DNA of 24,534 nt from an uncultured Pseudomonadota bacterium (GCA_937958295.1 CALFEY010000453.1:1-24534); one strand, 5' to 3'. Counted from the first letter of the stretch, positions 13,548 to 20,811 are shown. Program-made: numbers and translations. Notes: a model not told the origin generated them from the letters alone.

Positions 13548-14582
13548 TCAGAAGGCGAGGATGCGCCGGGGGTTGTCGACGAGGATCGTCTCGAGCTCTT
13601 TCGCGCCGAAGCCCTTATTGGCGAGGCGCGGCGCGAAGCTCTCGAAGAGGTGGCCGAGCCCGACCTTCTGGTTGAGCAGCTGCGGATTCTCGGCGGTGGC
13701 AGGTCCGCGCGGATTGAAGAACCAGCGGTCGTAGGTGATCGTCATCTGGTGAAGATAGCCGCGGTCGGCCACCTCGCACATCATGCGCGTCATCGTCTCG
13801 TCGAGGCCCTCGGTACTGTCGTTGCGCCAGGGGATGCCGAGGTGGTCCACTTGTACGCTCGCACCGCGCTTGCAGATGTCGATGATCTGCTCGACGCTGC
13901 GCGGCCCCACGAAGGCGTGCCCCACGATGACCTTGGTGGGATCGGCACCCTCTTCCTCGAGGATGTCGAGCTGCTCGATGCCCGGGTTGGTCACCGTGTA
14001 GTCCATTGGATCGGTATGCGTGTTCACGCACACGCCGAGACGCTTCTGCGCCCGTCCGGCGGCGCGGATGAGGCGGTCCTCGTACACGCCGATGCGCCGT
14101 CCGTTGGGCCCGATGGGGCTGGGCATGGGATTGACGCTCTCCTGGCCGGTGGCGATCTTGATGGCCCCCGCCTTGATGTCGGTCTGCATCCCCGCGAACA
14201 CCATCCCCTCCTCGATGTCGCGCACGTAGAACTCCGTGAGCTCGTCGATCGTCTGGCGACGAAACCAGTAGGGCACCCCCATGCGCTCCGGGAAGAAGCC
14301 GGTGACGCCGATCACGTTGCAGCCGGTGCGCTCGGCCACGCGCTGCATGAGCTCGGGGTTGCGGCCGACCTCGCACGGCGTCATGTCCACGAGGGTGGCG
14401 TAGCCCCACGCGTCCATGCCCGCGCGCAACTCCGTCGCGATGCGCTCGACGGCGTCGTCGAGCCGGAAGCTCGACAGGTGGTCGTGCTCGCCGCCGGGAT
14501 ACGTGTAGAGCAGGTGCTCGTGCGTGAGGGTGCGTCCGATCTTGTCGGCGGGAACGTCGCCGGTCACGGTGCGGATCTTCAT
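13548..14582 (-). CDS. Phosphotriesterase-family (PTE) metal-dependent hydrolase, copy 2
   Basis: A 344-aa paralogue of the enzyme at 8803-9840 and almost the same length. Metal ligands are His21 and His23 in THEH, Lys142 in GAIKIATGQ, His189 in VNTHTD, His222 in VGHAFVG and Asp285 in TYDRWF. Both copies share TGFFPE, the PGGE/PGCE-type loop after the first histidines, the DHLGIPW/DHIGIPW strand and the end DNPRR[IL]LAF. This places them in one subgroup, distinct from classical organophosphate hydrolases. The ATG overlaps the GntR stop in an ATGA junction, so enzyme and regulator are coupled. The longer upstream reading frame is rejected because it only overlaps the GntR gene. A lactonase or amidase role on a relative of the first enzyme's substrate is likely. 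Confidence 0.91.
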   Translation of the reverse strand: MKIRTVTGDVPADKIGRTLTHEHLLYTYPGGEHDHLSSFRLDDAVERIATELRAGMDAWGYATLVDMTPCEVGRNPELMQRVAERTGCNVIGVTGFFPERMGVPYWFRRQTIDELTEFYVRDIEEGMVFAGMQTDIKAGAIKIATGQESVNPMPSPIGPNGRRIGVYEDRLIRAAGRAQKRLGVCVNTHTDPMDYTVTNPGIEQLDILEEEGADPTKVIVGHAFVGPRSVEQIIDICKRGASVQVDHLGIPWRNDSTEGLDETMTRMMCEVADRGYLHQMTITYDRWFFNPRGPATAENPQLLNQKVGLGHLFESFAPRLANKGFGAKELETILVDNPRRILAF

Positions 14583-15262
14583 TGCGCGTCCTTGGGGGTG
14601 GCGGCGCCGAGGCTGCGCTCGGCGGCTTCCAGATGGCCTTCCATCGCGGCGGCCGCGGCGTCGGGGTCGCGGTCGAGGATGGCGTCGTACAGCGCACGGT
14701 GCTCGGCGGAGGCCTCGCGCCGGCGATAGGGTGCGCGTGCGGCGGCGAGAGAATGCTCCTCGAGCACGCTGCGCAGGTCCTCGACCAGCTTCACCACCAG
14801 CGGATTGCCGGAGGCGCGGGCGATCGCGATGTGAAAGCTCGCGTCGAACTGGTTGCGGCGCGTGGGATCGTGGGCGTCTTCCATGCGCGCGAGGATCGCG
14901 GACATCTCCCCGATGTCGCGGTCGGTGCGGCGCTCCGCCGCGAGGCGAGCCGCCGGGATCTCGATGCACCGACGCACCTCCCGGATGTGCGACGGCGAGT
15001 AGCGGCCCATGAGCAGCGGCACGCGCACGCGGTCGGAAACCACGAAGGTGCCGATGCCGACCTGCGACGTCGTCAGCCCGAGCGCCTGCAGGCCCATCAG
15101 CGCCTCCCGGATCACCGGCCGGCTGACCCCGAAGGTCTTGCAGAGCTCGCTCTCCGACGGCAACCGCGCATTGAGCGGATACTCGCCCGCGGCAATGCGC
15201 TCCTGCAACTTGGCCTGCACGTCGGCCACCGCCCCGCGCCGGGGAACCAGGGCGAGCTTCAT
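14579..15262 (-). CDS. GntR-family (FadR/FCD subgroup) transcriptional regulator, copy 2
   Basis: A 227-aa paralogue of the regulator at 10088-10846. The winged helix-turn-helix holds ARLPSESELCKTFGVSRPVIREALMGLQALGL (about 32-63). GVSRPVIREAL and LQALGL are identical in the two proteins, so they should read similar DNA. GRYSP[SA]H also recurs at the domain border. The FCD domain contains DASFH, AEHRALYDAI and EGHLEAA with the expected metal-binding Asp and His residues. It is first gene of the GntR-PTE-Bug operon and divergent from the DJ-1/C45/CMD operon. An operator copy (15261-15271) overlaps its own start codon and another lies near the divergent promoters, so autorepression plus control of both arms is likely. 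Confidence 0.91.
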   Translation of the reverse strand: MKLALVPRRGAVADVQAKLQERIAAGEYPLNARLPSESELCKTFGVSRPVIREALMGLQALGLTTSQVGIGTFVVSDRVRVPLLMGRYSPSHIREVRRCIEIPAARLAAERRTDRDIGEMSAILARMEDAHDPTRRNQFDASFHIAIARASGNPLVVKLVEDLRSVLEEHSLAAARAPYRRREASAEHRALYDAILDRDPDAAAAAMEGHLEAAERSLGAATPKDAQ

Positions 15263-15271
15263 GTAAGACAG
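15261..15271. promoter_or_regulatory. GntR operator overlapping the GntR start codon, ATGTAAGACAG
   Basis: Matches CTGTAAGACAG at 10 of 11 positions. Its first two bases are part of the minus-strand start codon, so bound regulator would block the start region and the spacer after the AAGG ribosome site. Confidence 0.55.
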
Positions 15272-15331
15272 CCTTGCCTCAGGCGGGGCGGACGGTGGGC
15301 GGGCATTGGTTGCGATCTCATCGGCAGTCCA

Positions 15332-15361
15332 TTGCGGAAAGGGGGCCGCGGCGGTTATGCT
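15332..15361 (+). promoter_or_regulatory. Promoter of the DJ-1/C45/Bug/CMD operon
   Basis: TTGCGG (15332-15337), an 18-bp spacer and TATGCT (15356-15361). The -10 is the same hexamer as at the first GntR promoter. Transcription would start near 15368, just before the perfect operator at 15376-15386. The -10 is also straddled by an inverted repeat, GCGGTT (15351-15356) with AACCGC (15365-15370), which could be a second binding site. Confidence 0.5.
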
Positions 15362-15375
15362 TGCAACCGCGAACG

Positions 15376-15386
15376 CTGTCTTACAG
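15376..15386. promoter_or_regulatory. GntR operator, CTGTCTTACAG, near both divergent start sites
   Basis: A 13-bp site GCTGTCTTACAGC (15375-15387) with perfect 5-bp arms. It is the inverted form of CTGTAAGACAG. It lies just downstream of the plus-strand promoter and overlaps the -10/start region of the candidate minus-strand promoter, so one bound dimer could repress both operons. Confidence 0.65.
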
Positions 15387-15413
15387 CATACTCAAATGGA
15401 GTGCCATGGGCAA
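15385..15413 (-). promoter_or_regulatory. Candidate promoter of the GntR-PTE-Bug operon
   Basis: On the minus strand TTGCCC (15413-15408), a 17-bp spacer and TATGCT (15390-15385). Transcription would begin near 15378 inside the operator, giving a leader of about 115 nt. The -35 is only a moderate match and lies within the first codons of the divergent gene. Confidence 0.4.
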
Positions 15414-15810
15414 GGTCGGAGTGTTTCTCTTCAGCGGTTTCCAGGAGATGGAGTTCTGGTATCCCGTGCTGCGTCTGCGTGAAATCGGGGCCGAGGTGGT
15501 CGTGATCGGCGTCGCGGGCAAGGATGCGGCGGCAAGCGTGCTCGACTATCCGGTCGTTCCCAACGTTGCCCTTGCCGAGGTCGCCCCCGCCGACTTCGCG
15601 GCGCTGGTGCTTCCGGGCGGCCGAGTCGATGCCCTCGTCGCCGATGGCGCCTTCCGCGCCTTCCTGCACAGCGCGGCAGACCGGGGCGTGCGCCTCGCCG
15701 CCGCGTCGCAGGCCGCGGCGATCGTGTCCGGCCTGCCCGCGCTCGTCGCGCCCACGACCGACGATGTCCCGCACATGATGCGTACCCTCGTTTCGGAGCT
15801 TTCCACATGA
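15406..15810 (+). CDS. Short DJ-1/PfpI-family protein lacking the nucleophilic cysteine
   Basis: A 134-aa protein covering only the N-terminal two thirds of a DJ-1/PfpI domain. It has VGVFLFSGFQEMEFWYPVLRLREIGAEVVVIG (4-35), DYPVVPNVALAEV and LVLPGGRVDAL, closely parallel to the full-length neighbour. Where the neighbour has AAVCHAG, this protein has AAASQAA: Ser101 replaces the Cys and Gln102 the His. The elbow acidic residues (Glu14, Glu16) remain. It then ends with a short unrelated-looking tail. DJ-1 proteins are dimers, so a non-catalytic partner for the next gene product is one reading; a decaying duplicate is the other. The start has GGAG (15398-15401) at good spacing. Its TGA overlaps the next ATG. 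Confidence 0.8.
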   Translation: MGKVGVFLFSGFQEMEFWYPVLRLREIGAEVVVIGVAGKDAAASVLDYPVVPNVALAEVAPADFAALVLPGGRVDALVADGAFRAFLHSAADRGVRLAAASQAAAIVSGLPALVAPTTDDVPHMMRTLVSELST

Positions 15811-16472
15811 ACCTCGCCGACGCCCAGATCGCCGTCCTCGCCGAAAACTTCTACCAGGAGCTCGAGCTGTGGTACCCGCTCATGCGGCTGCGCGAGGAAG
15901 GCTGCAACGTCGTGGTGGTGGGCGCCGCCCGCACCACCTATGCGAGCAAGCTCGGCTATCCGGTGGTGCCCGACCTCGCCCTCGCGGATGCGCAGGCGGC
16001 GATGTTCGATGCGGTGGTGATCCCGGGTGGGTTCGCCCCGGAGAATATGCGCCGTCACCGCACGCTGATCGATCTCGTGCGCGACATCCACGACCAAGGC
16101 TCCCTCGTCGCGGCGGTATGCCACGCCGGCCTCGTGCTCGCCTCCGCCGGCATCGCCCGCGGCCGCGAGCTCACCTGCGTCGGGCTCATCAAGGACGATG
16201 TGATCCACGCCGGCGGCAAGTACAAGGACCAGGAGGTGGTGCGCGATGGCAATCTCATCACCTCGCGCCTGCCATCCGACCTGCACGTCTTCTGCCGCGA
16301 GATCGTTGCCTACCTCCGGGACGCCCCACGTACCGCGACCAAGCCCATTACCGTGCCGCAGCCGCGCGTGTCGGCGGCGTACACGCATGTGGCGGAGCTG
16401 TCGCAAGGCCCGCGCGGTACCGCGTCGGCGGACTACACCACCGTCGTCAAGACGGGCGCCCGCGTGCTGTGA
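15807..16472 (+). CDS. DJ-1/PfpI-family (class I glutamine amidotransferase-like) protein
   Basis: A 221-aa protein of the PfpI/DJ-1 superfamily, whose members act as proteases, glyoxalases, deglycases, isonitrile hydratases or chaperones. The nucleophile elbow is intact (AAVCHAG, Cys105-His106) and Glu18/Glu20 lies in YQELELWYP. VVIPGGFAPENMRRH (71-85) and CVGLIKDDVIHAGGKYKDQEVVRDGNLITSRLPSDLHVFCREIV are typical PfpI blocks. About 35 residues (PQPRVSAAYTHVAEL to the end) extend beyond the usual C-terminus. It is second in the five-gene operon, coupled by an ATGA overlap to the short paralogue before it, and its stop shares one base with the next start. The reaction is unknown; hydration or hydrolysis of a C-N compound would suit the C45 neighbour. 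Confidence 0.88.
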   Translation: MNLADAQIAVLAENFYQELELWYPLMRLREEGCNVVVVGAARTTYASKLGYPVVPDLALADAQAAMFDAVVIPGGFAPENMRRHRTLIDLVRDIHDQGSLVAAVCHAGLVLASAGIARGRELTCVGLIKDDVIHAGGKYKDQEVVRDGNLITSRLPSDLHVFCREIVAYLRDAPRTATKPITVPQPRVSAAYTHVAELSQGPRGTASADYTTVVKTGARVL

Positions 16473-17575
16473 TGGACCGCATCCGGGTCCACGGTGCGCC
16501 CGCAGCGCGCGGGCGGCTGTACGGCCAGCGCGCCGCAGCGCGCGTGCAGCGCTGCATCGACCGCTACCGGGACGTCTTCGCGCAGCGTGCCGGGCTCGAC
16601 TGGGACGACGCCATTGCGCACGCGCGCACCTTCCTGCCGGCGATCGAGTCGTTCGCGCCGGAGACGCTCGCGGAGATGCGCGGCATCGCCGAGGGCGCGG
16701 GCGTGCCGTTCGAGCACGTGCTCGTGCTCAACTGCCGCAGCGAGCTCATGTTCGCGGCGGCGAAGCGCCACGGGGTACCCCCGCCGTCGGAGTGCACGTC
16801 GTTTGCCGTCACGCCCGAAGCAAGCGCGAACGGCCACATGCTCCTCGGCCAGAACTGGGACTGGGTCCCGTTCGCCCGCGAGGTGTGCGTGCTCCTCGAC
16901 GTGCAGCGCGACGACAAGCCCCCCTTCGTGACGATCGTGGAGGCCGGGATGCTCGCCAAGGTCGGCGTCAATGCCGCCGGCGTAGGTCTGTGCACCAATA
17001 CGCTCGTGAGCCGGGAGGACGCCGGTGGCCAGGGCGTTCCCTATCACGTCATGCTGCGCACTCTGCTGGATGCCGCATCGGTCGCCGAGGCTGCGCGCAC
17101 GCTCGCATCGGCGCAGCGGGCGCTGTCGGCCAACTATCTCCTCGCCGACCGCTCCGGCGAGGCCGTGAACTTCGAGACCATCGCGGGCGGCAAGGCCCAA
17201 ATCCGGTCCATGCGGCCGCACGGTGGCCTTCTTGCGCATGCCAACCACTTCCTCGATCCGCAGTTCGCCGCGATCGATGCCTACGTAGCGAACAGCCCGC
17301 ACAGCATCACTCGCCTCGAGGACATCCGTCGTGGGCTCGCTGCCGGCGAGCGTCTGGACGTGCGCCGGCTGGAAGAGGTGTTGCGCAGCCACGACCATGC
17401 CCCCAACGGCGTGTGCTCGCACCCGGATCCGGCCGCGCATCCGCTGTACGCACGCACCACCGTCGCCTCGGTACTCATGGACCTCACGGCCGGCGAGCTG
17501 TGGTTCACCGACGGACCGCCTTGCGCGGCGGCCTACGAGGCTCACCGCTTCCCCACTCCCGTTGCCGAGCTATGA
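16472..17575 (+). CDS. C45-family acyltransferase/amidohydrolase (isopenicillin-N acyltransferase-like, Ntn fold)
   Basis: A 367-aa homologue of fungal acyl-CoA:6-aminopenicillanate acyltransferase and bacterial C45 peptidases. The N-terminal RGRLYGQ (13-19), LVLNCRSEL (84-92) and GQNWDW pattern are characteristic. These enzymes self-cleave and use the new N-terminal cysteine to hydrolyse or exchange amide bonds. Cys108 in PSECTSFAV is the expected nucleophile. The residue before it is Glu, where the fungal enzyme has Gly. HANHFLDP and YARTTVASVLMDLTAGELWFTDGPPC near the end match the family. The start ATG shares a base with the preceding stop (TGATG), and the longer upstream frame is rejected. 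It is the likely key amide-cleaving step of the operon. No signal peptide is seen, so it acts in the cytoplasm. Confidence 0.88.
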   Translation: MDRIRVHGAPAARGRLYGQRAAARVQRCIDRYRDVFAQRAGLDWDDAIAHARTFLPAIESFAPETLAEMRGIAEGAGVPFEHVLVLNCRSELMFAAAKRHGVPPPSECTSFAVTPEASANGHMLLGQNWDWVPFAREVCVLLDVQRDDKPPFVTIVEAGMLAKVGVNAAGVGLCTNTLVSREDAGGQGVPYHVMLRTLLDAASVAEAARTLASAQRALSANYLLADRSGEAVNFETIAGGKAQIRSMRPHGGLLAHANHFLDPQFAAIDAYVANSPHSITRLEDIRRGLAAGERLDVRRLEEVLRSHDHAPNGVCSHPDPAAHPLYARTTVASVLMDLTAGELWFTDGPPCAAAYEAHRFPTPVAEL

Positions 17576-18534
17576 AAACCTTTCGCGTTCTTGCATGGGC
17601 CTTGCTCGCGCTCGCCGGACAGGCGGCATTCGCGCAGTCGTATCCCAACAAGCCGATCCGCCTGGTGGTGGGCTACGCCCCGGGCGGCTCCACCGACGTG
17701 TTCGCGCGCGCGCTCGCCATCCCGCTCGCGAAGGAGCTCGGGCAACCCGTGGTGGTGGAAAACCGGCCCGGGGCCGGCTCGAGCGTGGCAGCCGAGCAGG
17801 TGTCGCGCGCGGTCCCTGACGGCTACACGCTGTTGCTGAGCCCGCCTGCCGGATATTCGGTGAATCCGGCGCTCAATCCCAAGCTCGACTACGTCAAGAA
17901 CCTGCTGCCGGTCACCCTGCTCGGCTCATCGCCTCTGGTGGTGGTGGTGGCTTCGACGTCGCCCATCAAGAGCCTGCGCGACCTCATCGCGGCCGCCAAG
18001 GCGGCGCCCGGCAAGCTCAACTACGCGACGTCCGGCAACGGCTCGGCGCCGCATTTCTGCACGGCGCTCTTCGTGCAGCTCGCCGGTGTGGACATGGTGC
18101 ACGTGCCATTCAAGGGCGGCGCCGATTCCGTGCAGTCGGTGCTTGCGGGCGACACCCAGGTCACGTTCGCCACCCCCCCGACGGTGCTCGCCCTCGTCCG
18201 GGCCGGCCGCCTGCGTGCCCTCGCCGTCACGAGCCGCGACCGCTCGCCACTGATACCCGACATCCCCGGCATGGCGGAGGCCGGATTGCCAGGCTACGAC
18301 CTGGGATCGTGGTACGGTCTGTTCGCCCCCGCCGGCACGCCGCCCGCCGTGGTCAAGACGATCTTCGAGGCGGCGGCGAAGTCCGTGCAGCAACCCGACG
18401 TGAAGGCCGTGCTCGAGAAAGAAGGCACCGAGGTGATCCTGTCGACGTCACCGGAGGACTTCGCGGCCTTCCTCGCCCAGGACGCCAAGTTCTGGATCCA
18501 GCTCGTCAAGCAGTCGGGCATCACCGTCAATTGA
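17572..18534 (+). CDS. Bug/TctC-family periplasmic solute receptor, third copy
   Basis: A 320-aa receptor. The signal peptide (KTFR, then VLAWALLALAGQAAFA, cut at about residue 21) is followed by the family start QSYPNKPIRLVVGYAPGGSTDVFAR. Also present are LGQPVVVENRPGAGSSVAAE, VPDGYTLLLS, LNYATSGNGSAPHF, VHVPFKGGADSVQSVLAGDTQVTF and YDLGSWYGLFAPAGTPP. The ATG overlaps the C45 stop (ATGA); a much longer upstream frame is a shadow of the preceding genes. Its position inside a coupled enzyme operon suggests it captures the substrate of the C45 and DJ-1 proteins. As with the other two copies, no TctA or TctB gene is in the window, so it must use membrane subunits encoded elsewhere or serve as a sensor. 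Confidence 0.92.
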   Translation: MKTFRVLAWALLALAGQAAFAQSYPNKPIRLVVGYAPGGSTDVFARALAIPLAKELGQPVVVENRPGAGSSVAAEQVSRAVPDGYTLLLSPPAGYSVNPALNPKLDYVKNLLPVTLLGSSPLVVVVASTSPIKSLRDLIAAAKAAPGKLNYATSGNGSAPHFCTALFVQLAGVDMVHVPFKGGADSVQSVLAGDTQVTFATPPTVLALVRAGRLRALAVTSRDRSPLIPDIPGMAEAGLPGYDLGSWYGLFAPAGTPPAVVKTIFEAAAKSVQQPDVKAVLEKEGTEVILSTSPEDFAAFLAQDAKFWIQLVKQSGITVN

Positions 18535-19310
18535 GCGGGCCGCCCGACACCGTGGCGCCGGTCACGCGCGAAGCGCTGCGCGCGCGCGGCATCGCCATGC
18601 GAACTGCGCTCTTCGGCGCGACGGCGGCGCCCGCGGTGCCCGAAGGCTTCGACGACCTCGTCCTCGAGACGACCTACGGCAGCATCTGGAGCCGTCCGGG
18701 CCTGGGCCTGCCGGACCGCATGATCTGCACGCTCGCCGCCCTGTGCGCCGTGCAGCAGCTCGCGGCCCTGCGCCGTTATGCGGCGGCCGCGCTGCGCCTT
18801 GGTCTGCCGCCCGCTGCAGCCTTCACGTTGTGCACGCAGATCGGCATCTACAACGGATTCGCGGCGACCGAAGCGGCCTTCGCGGCATTGGCCGAGGTCT
18901 ACGGCGGGCACGGCGTGGCGATTCCGCCGCTCGAGTCGGGTGAAGGATCGCTTGCAGCGCTCGACCACCGCGGGCGCGAGCTCATGGGCATGCTCCACGG
19001 CGAGCGCGGCACCAAGGGCTATGCCGCCCCGGACAATCCGCTCACGAGCCGCCTTTATCCGCTCACCATTCCCTACGGCTACGGCGAGATCTGGCACCGG
19101 CCGGGGCTCGAGCTGCGGCAGCGAGCGCTGGTGTCGCTCGCGGGCTTCACGGCGCTGCAGATGCCCGACCAGCTGCGCAAGTTCGGTCCCTCGGCCATGA
19201 ACCTCGGGCTCACGCTCGACGAAGTCTGCGAGGCCATTATCCAGACCGCGCCTTACTCGGGCTACGCGCCGGCACTCAATGCCTTGCGTTGGCTGAGCGA
19301 GGTGGCGTGA
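18531..19310 (+). CDS. Protein with two carboxymuconolactone-decarboxylase (CMD)-like domains
   Basis: A 259-aa protein if read from TTG at 18531, which overlaps the Bug stop as TTGA. ATG at 18597 is the alternative and would leave a gap. Two CMD-like helical repeats are visible: YGSIWSRPGLGLPDRMICTLAALCAVQQL (about 48-76) with ALRLGLPPAAAF, and YGEIWHRPGLELRQRALVSLAGFTALQM (about 183-210) with AMNLGLTLDEVCEAIIQTAPYSGYAPALNAL. Each repeat has the R-P-G-L and G-L pattern. At the position where PcaC-type enzymes carry His before the AL-G helix, the repeats read RRYAAAAL and RKFGPSAM, so Tyr and Phe replace it. AhpD-type CxxC is absent. It is last in the operon and convergent with the MFS gene 13 bp away. 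The reaction is uncertain: gamma-lactone decarboxylation or a structural role. Confidence 0.8.
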   Translation: MSGPPDTVAPVTREALRARGIAMRTALFGATAAPAVPEGFDDLVLETTYGSIWSRPGLGLPDRMICTLAALCAVQQLAALRRYAAAALRLGLPPAAAFTLCTQIGIYNGFAATEAAFAALAEVYGGHGVAIPPLESGEGSLAALDHRGRELMGMLHGERGTKGYAAPDNPLTSRLYPLTIPYGYGEIWHRPGLELRQRALVSLAGFTALQMPDQLRKFGPSAMNLGLTLDEVCEAIIQTAPYSGYAPALNALRWLSEVA

Positions 19311-19323
19311 GGCTCCGGCCCCT

Positions 19324-20808
19324 CTAGCGCGTCCCGCCCGCGCCTGCCCGCTTGCGCGGCCGCGGAAACCATTGGTCCGGAACGAACAACGCGGCCACCA
19401 CGGTCAGCACCGCGACGGCGAGCATCGCGATGAACATCGAATGCATCGCAGCATCGAGCGTGGCGACCAGCGCGCGGTTGGTCGCGATGAGATCGCCCGA
19501 CGACTCCAGCAGGTGCTTCAAGTCATCGGCCGTCACGCGGCCGCCGAGCTCCGAGCCTTCCAGCCCGAGGTTCACCACCACGCCGAAGATCGTGGCACCC
19601 AGCGCGCTGCCGAGATTGCGCGCAAAGAGGTTCGAGGCCGTCGCGCTGCCCCGCTCGCTCGCCGATGCCGCCTCCTGGATCAGGACGAGGCAACAGATGC
19701 TGAGCAAGCCCATGCCGAAGCCCATCAGGGCCGAGCCGGCACCGGCCAATATCGGGGAGCTCGCGGGCGTGAGGAAGACGAAGCACAGCGCCCCCAGCGG
19801 CTGCAGCGCGCTCCCGGTGAGCAGCACGTTGCGCAACCCCAGACGATGGAATACGCGCGCCGACAAGGCCGCCCCCATGGGCCACCCCAGCATCATCATG
19901 GTGAGCGCGAAGCCGGCCACGAGCGGCGTGCGCTGCATGACCGTCTGCACGTACATGGGCAAGAAGGCGGTGATTCCCATAAGCGTCATGGCCGCGAGCA
20001 TCGATACGCTATTCGCCGACGCGATGGCGGGTCGGCGCCACAGCTCGAAGGACACCATCGGGTCGCGCGCCCGCCGCTCGCACGCCACAAAGGCCACGGC
20101 GGCCGCCACGAAGATCGCGGCCGCGACCCACGCCTCCTGCGCATAGGCGGTGCCCACGCCGCTCAACGCGAACATGAGCGCGCCCACGGCGAGGGTAAAC
20201 AGCGCCGCTCCCGCGTAGTCGATGGCGGGCGCCTCGTGCTTGGCATCGTCGTGCAGCCACACCACGTAGCATGCCGCCGCCACCAGTCCCACGGGCACGG
20301 TGATCCAGAAGATCCACGGCCACGAGAGCGCATGGATGATCGCCGCGCCGGCCACGGGACCGGTGACAGCCGCGAGCGCCCATACCGTTGCGAGGTAACC
20401 CTGCACCTTGCCGCGCTCTCGGGCCGGGTAGAGGTCGGCGACGATCGTCATCGCGGTGGGCTGCACGGCGCCTGCGCCGATGCCCTGGATCAGCCGGAAG
20501 ACGATGAGCGAAGGCATCGACCACGCGAAGCCGCCAAGGATCAGTCCCAGCACGAATACGCCGATGCCGATCAGCATGATGCGCTTGCGCCCGTAGACGT
20601 CGGCGAGCTTGCCGAACACCACGGTAGTGGCCGTCTGGGTGAGCAGGAAGCCGGCGAAAGCCCAGCTATACAGGTCCATGCCGCCCAGTTGCGCGACGAT
20701 GATCGGCATGGCCGTGGAGACAATGGTGGCCTCGATGGCCACCAGGAACATGGACGCCATCACCGCCGCGACGATGAAGCCGCGCGAACCCCGCGCCGCC
20801 GCGACCAT
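19324..20808 (-). CDS. MFS transporter of the DHA2 (14-segment drug:H+ antiporter) type
   Basis: A 494-aa inner-membrane protein with about 14 hydrophobic segments. The first segment contains FLVAIEATIVSTAMPIIV, the DHA2 motif where EmrB-like proteins read LDxTIVNVALP. Motif A follows as GKLADVYGRKR (about 66-76). AVTGPVAGAAI carries the antiporter motif C (GPxxG) that marks export rather than uptake. SMFLVAIEATIVSTAMP and QRTPLVAGF support the EmrB/QacA-like group. The last loop holds a hydrophilic stretch (GSELGGRVTADDLKHLLESSGD) typical of 14-segment members. It begins 3 nt after the stop of the second MFS gene, so they share a transcript. It probably exports a toxic compound or metabolite; the substrate is unknown. 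Confidence 0.88.
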   Translation of the reverse strand: MVAAARGSRGFIVAAVMASMFLVAIEATIVSTAMPIIVAQLGGMDLYSWAFAGFLLTQTATTVVFGKLADVYGRKRIMLIGIGVFVLGLILGGFAWSMPSLIVFRLIQGIGAGAVQPTAMTIVADLYPARERGKVQGYLATVWALAAVTGPVAGAAIIHALSWPWIFWITVPVGLVAAACYVVWLHDDAKHEAPAIDYAGAALFTLAVGALMFALSGVGTAYAQEAWVAAAIFVAAAVAFVACERRARDPMVSFELWRRPAIASANSVSMLAAMTLMGITAFLPMYVQTVMQRTPLVAGFALTMMMLGWPMGAALSARVFHRLGLRNVLLTGSALQPLGALCFVFLTPASSPILAGAGSALMGFGMGLLSICCLVLIQEAASASERGSATASNLFARNLGSALGATIFGVVVNLGLEGSELGGRVTADDLKHLLESSGDLIATNRALVATLDAAMHSMFIAMLAVAVLTVVAALFVPDQWFPRPRKRAGAGGTR

Positions 20809-20811
20809 CGA

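Noticed and set aside
14583..14969. N-terminal extension of the second PTE-family protein
   Set aside because: The added residues are a shadow of the GntR gene; ATG at 14582 overlaps its stop and directly precedes the conserved N-terminus.
16246..17571. N-terminal extension of the third Bug receptor through the C45 gene
   Set aside because: The extension is a frame shadow of the C45 gene; the signal peptide and the ATGA overlap fix the start at 17572.
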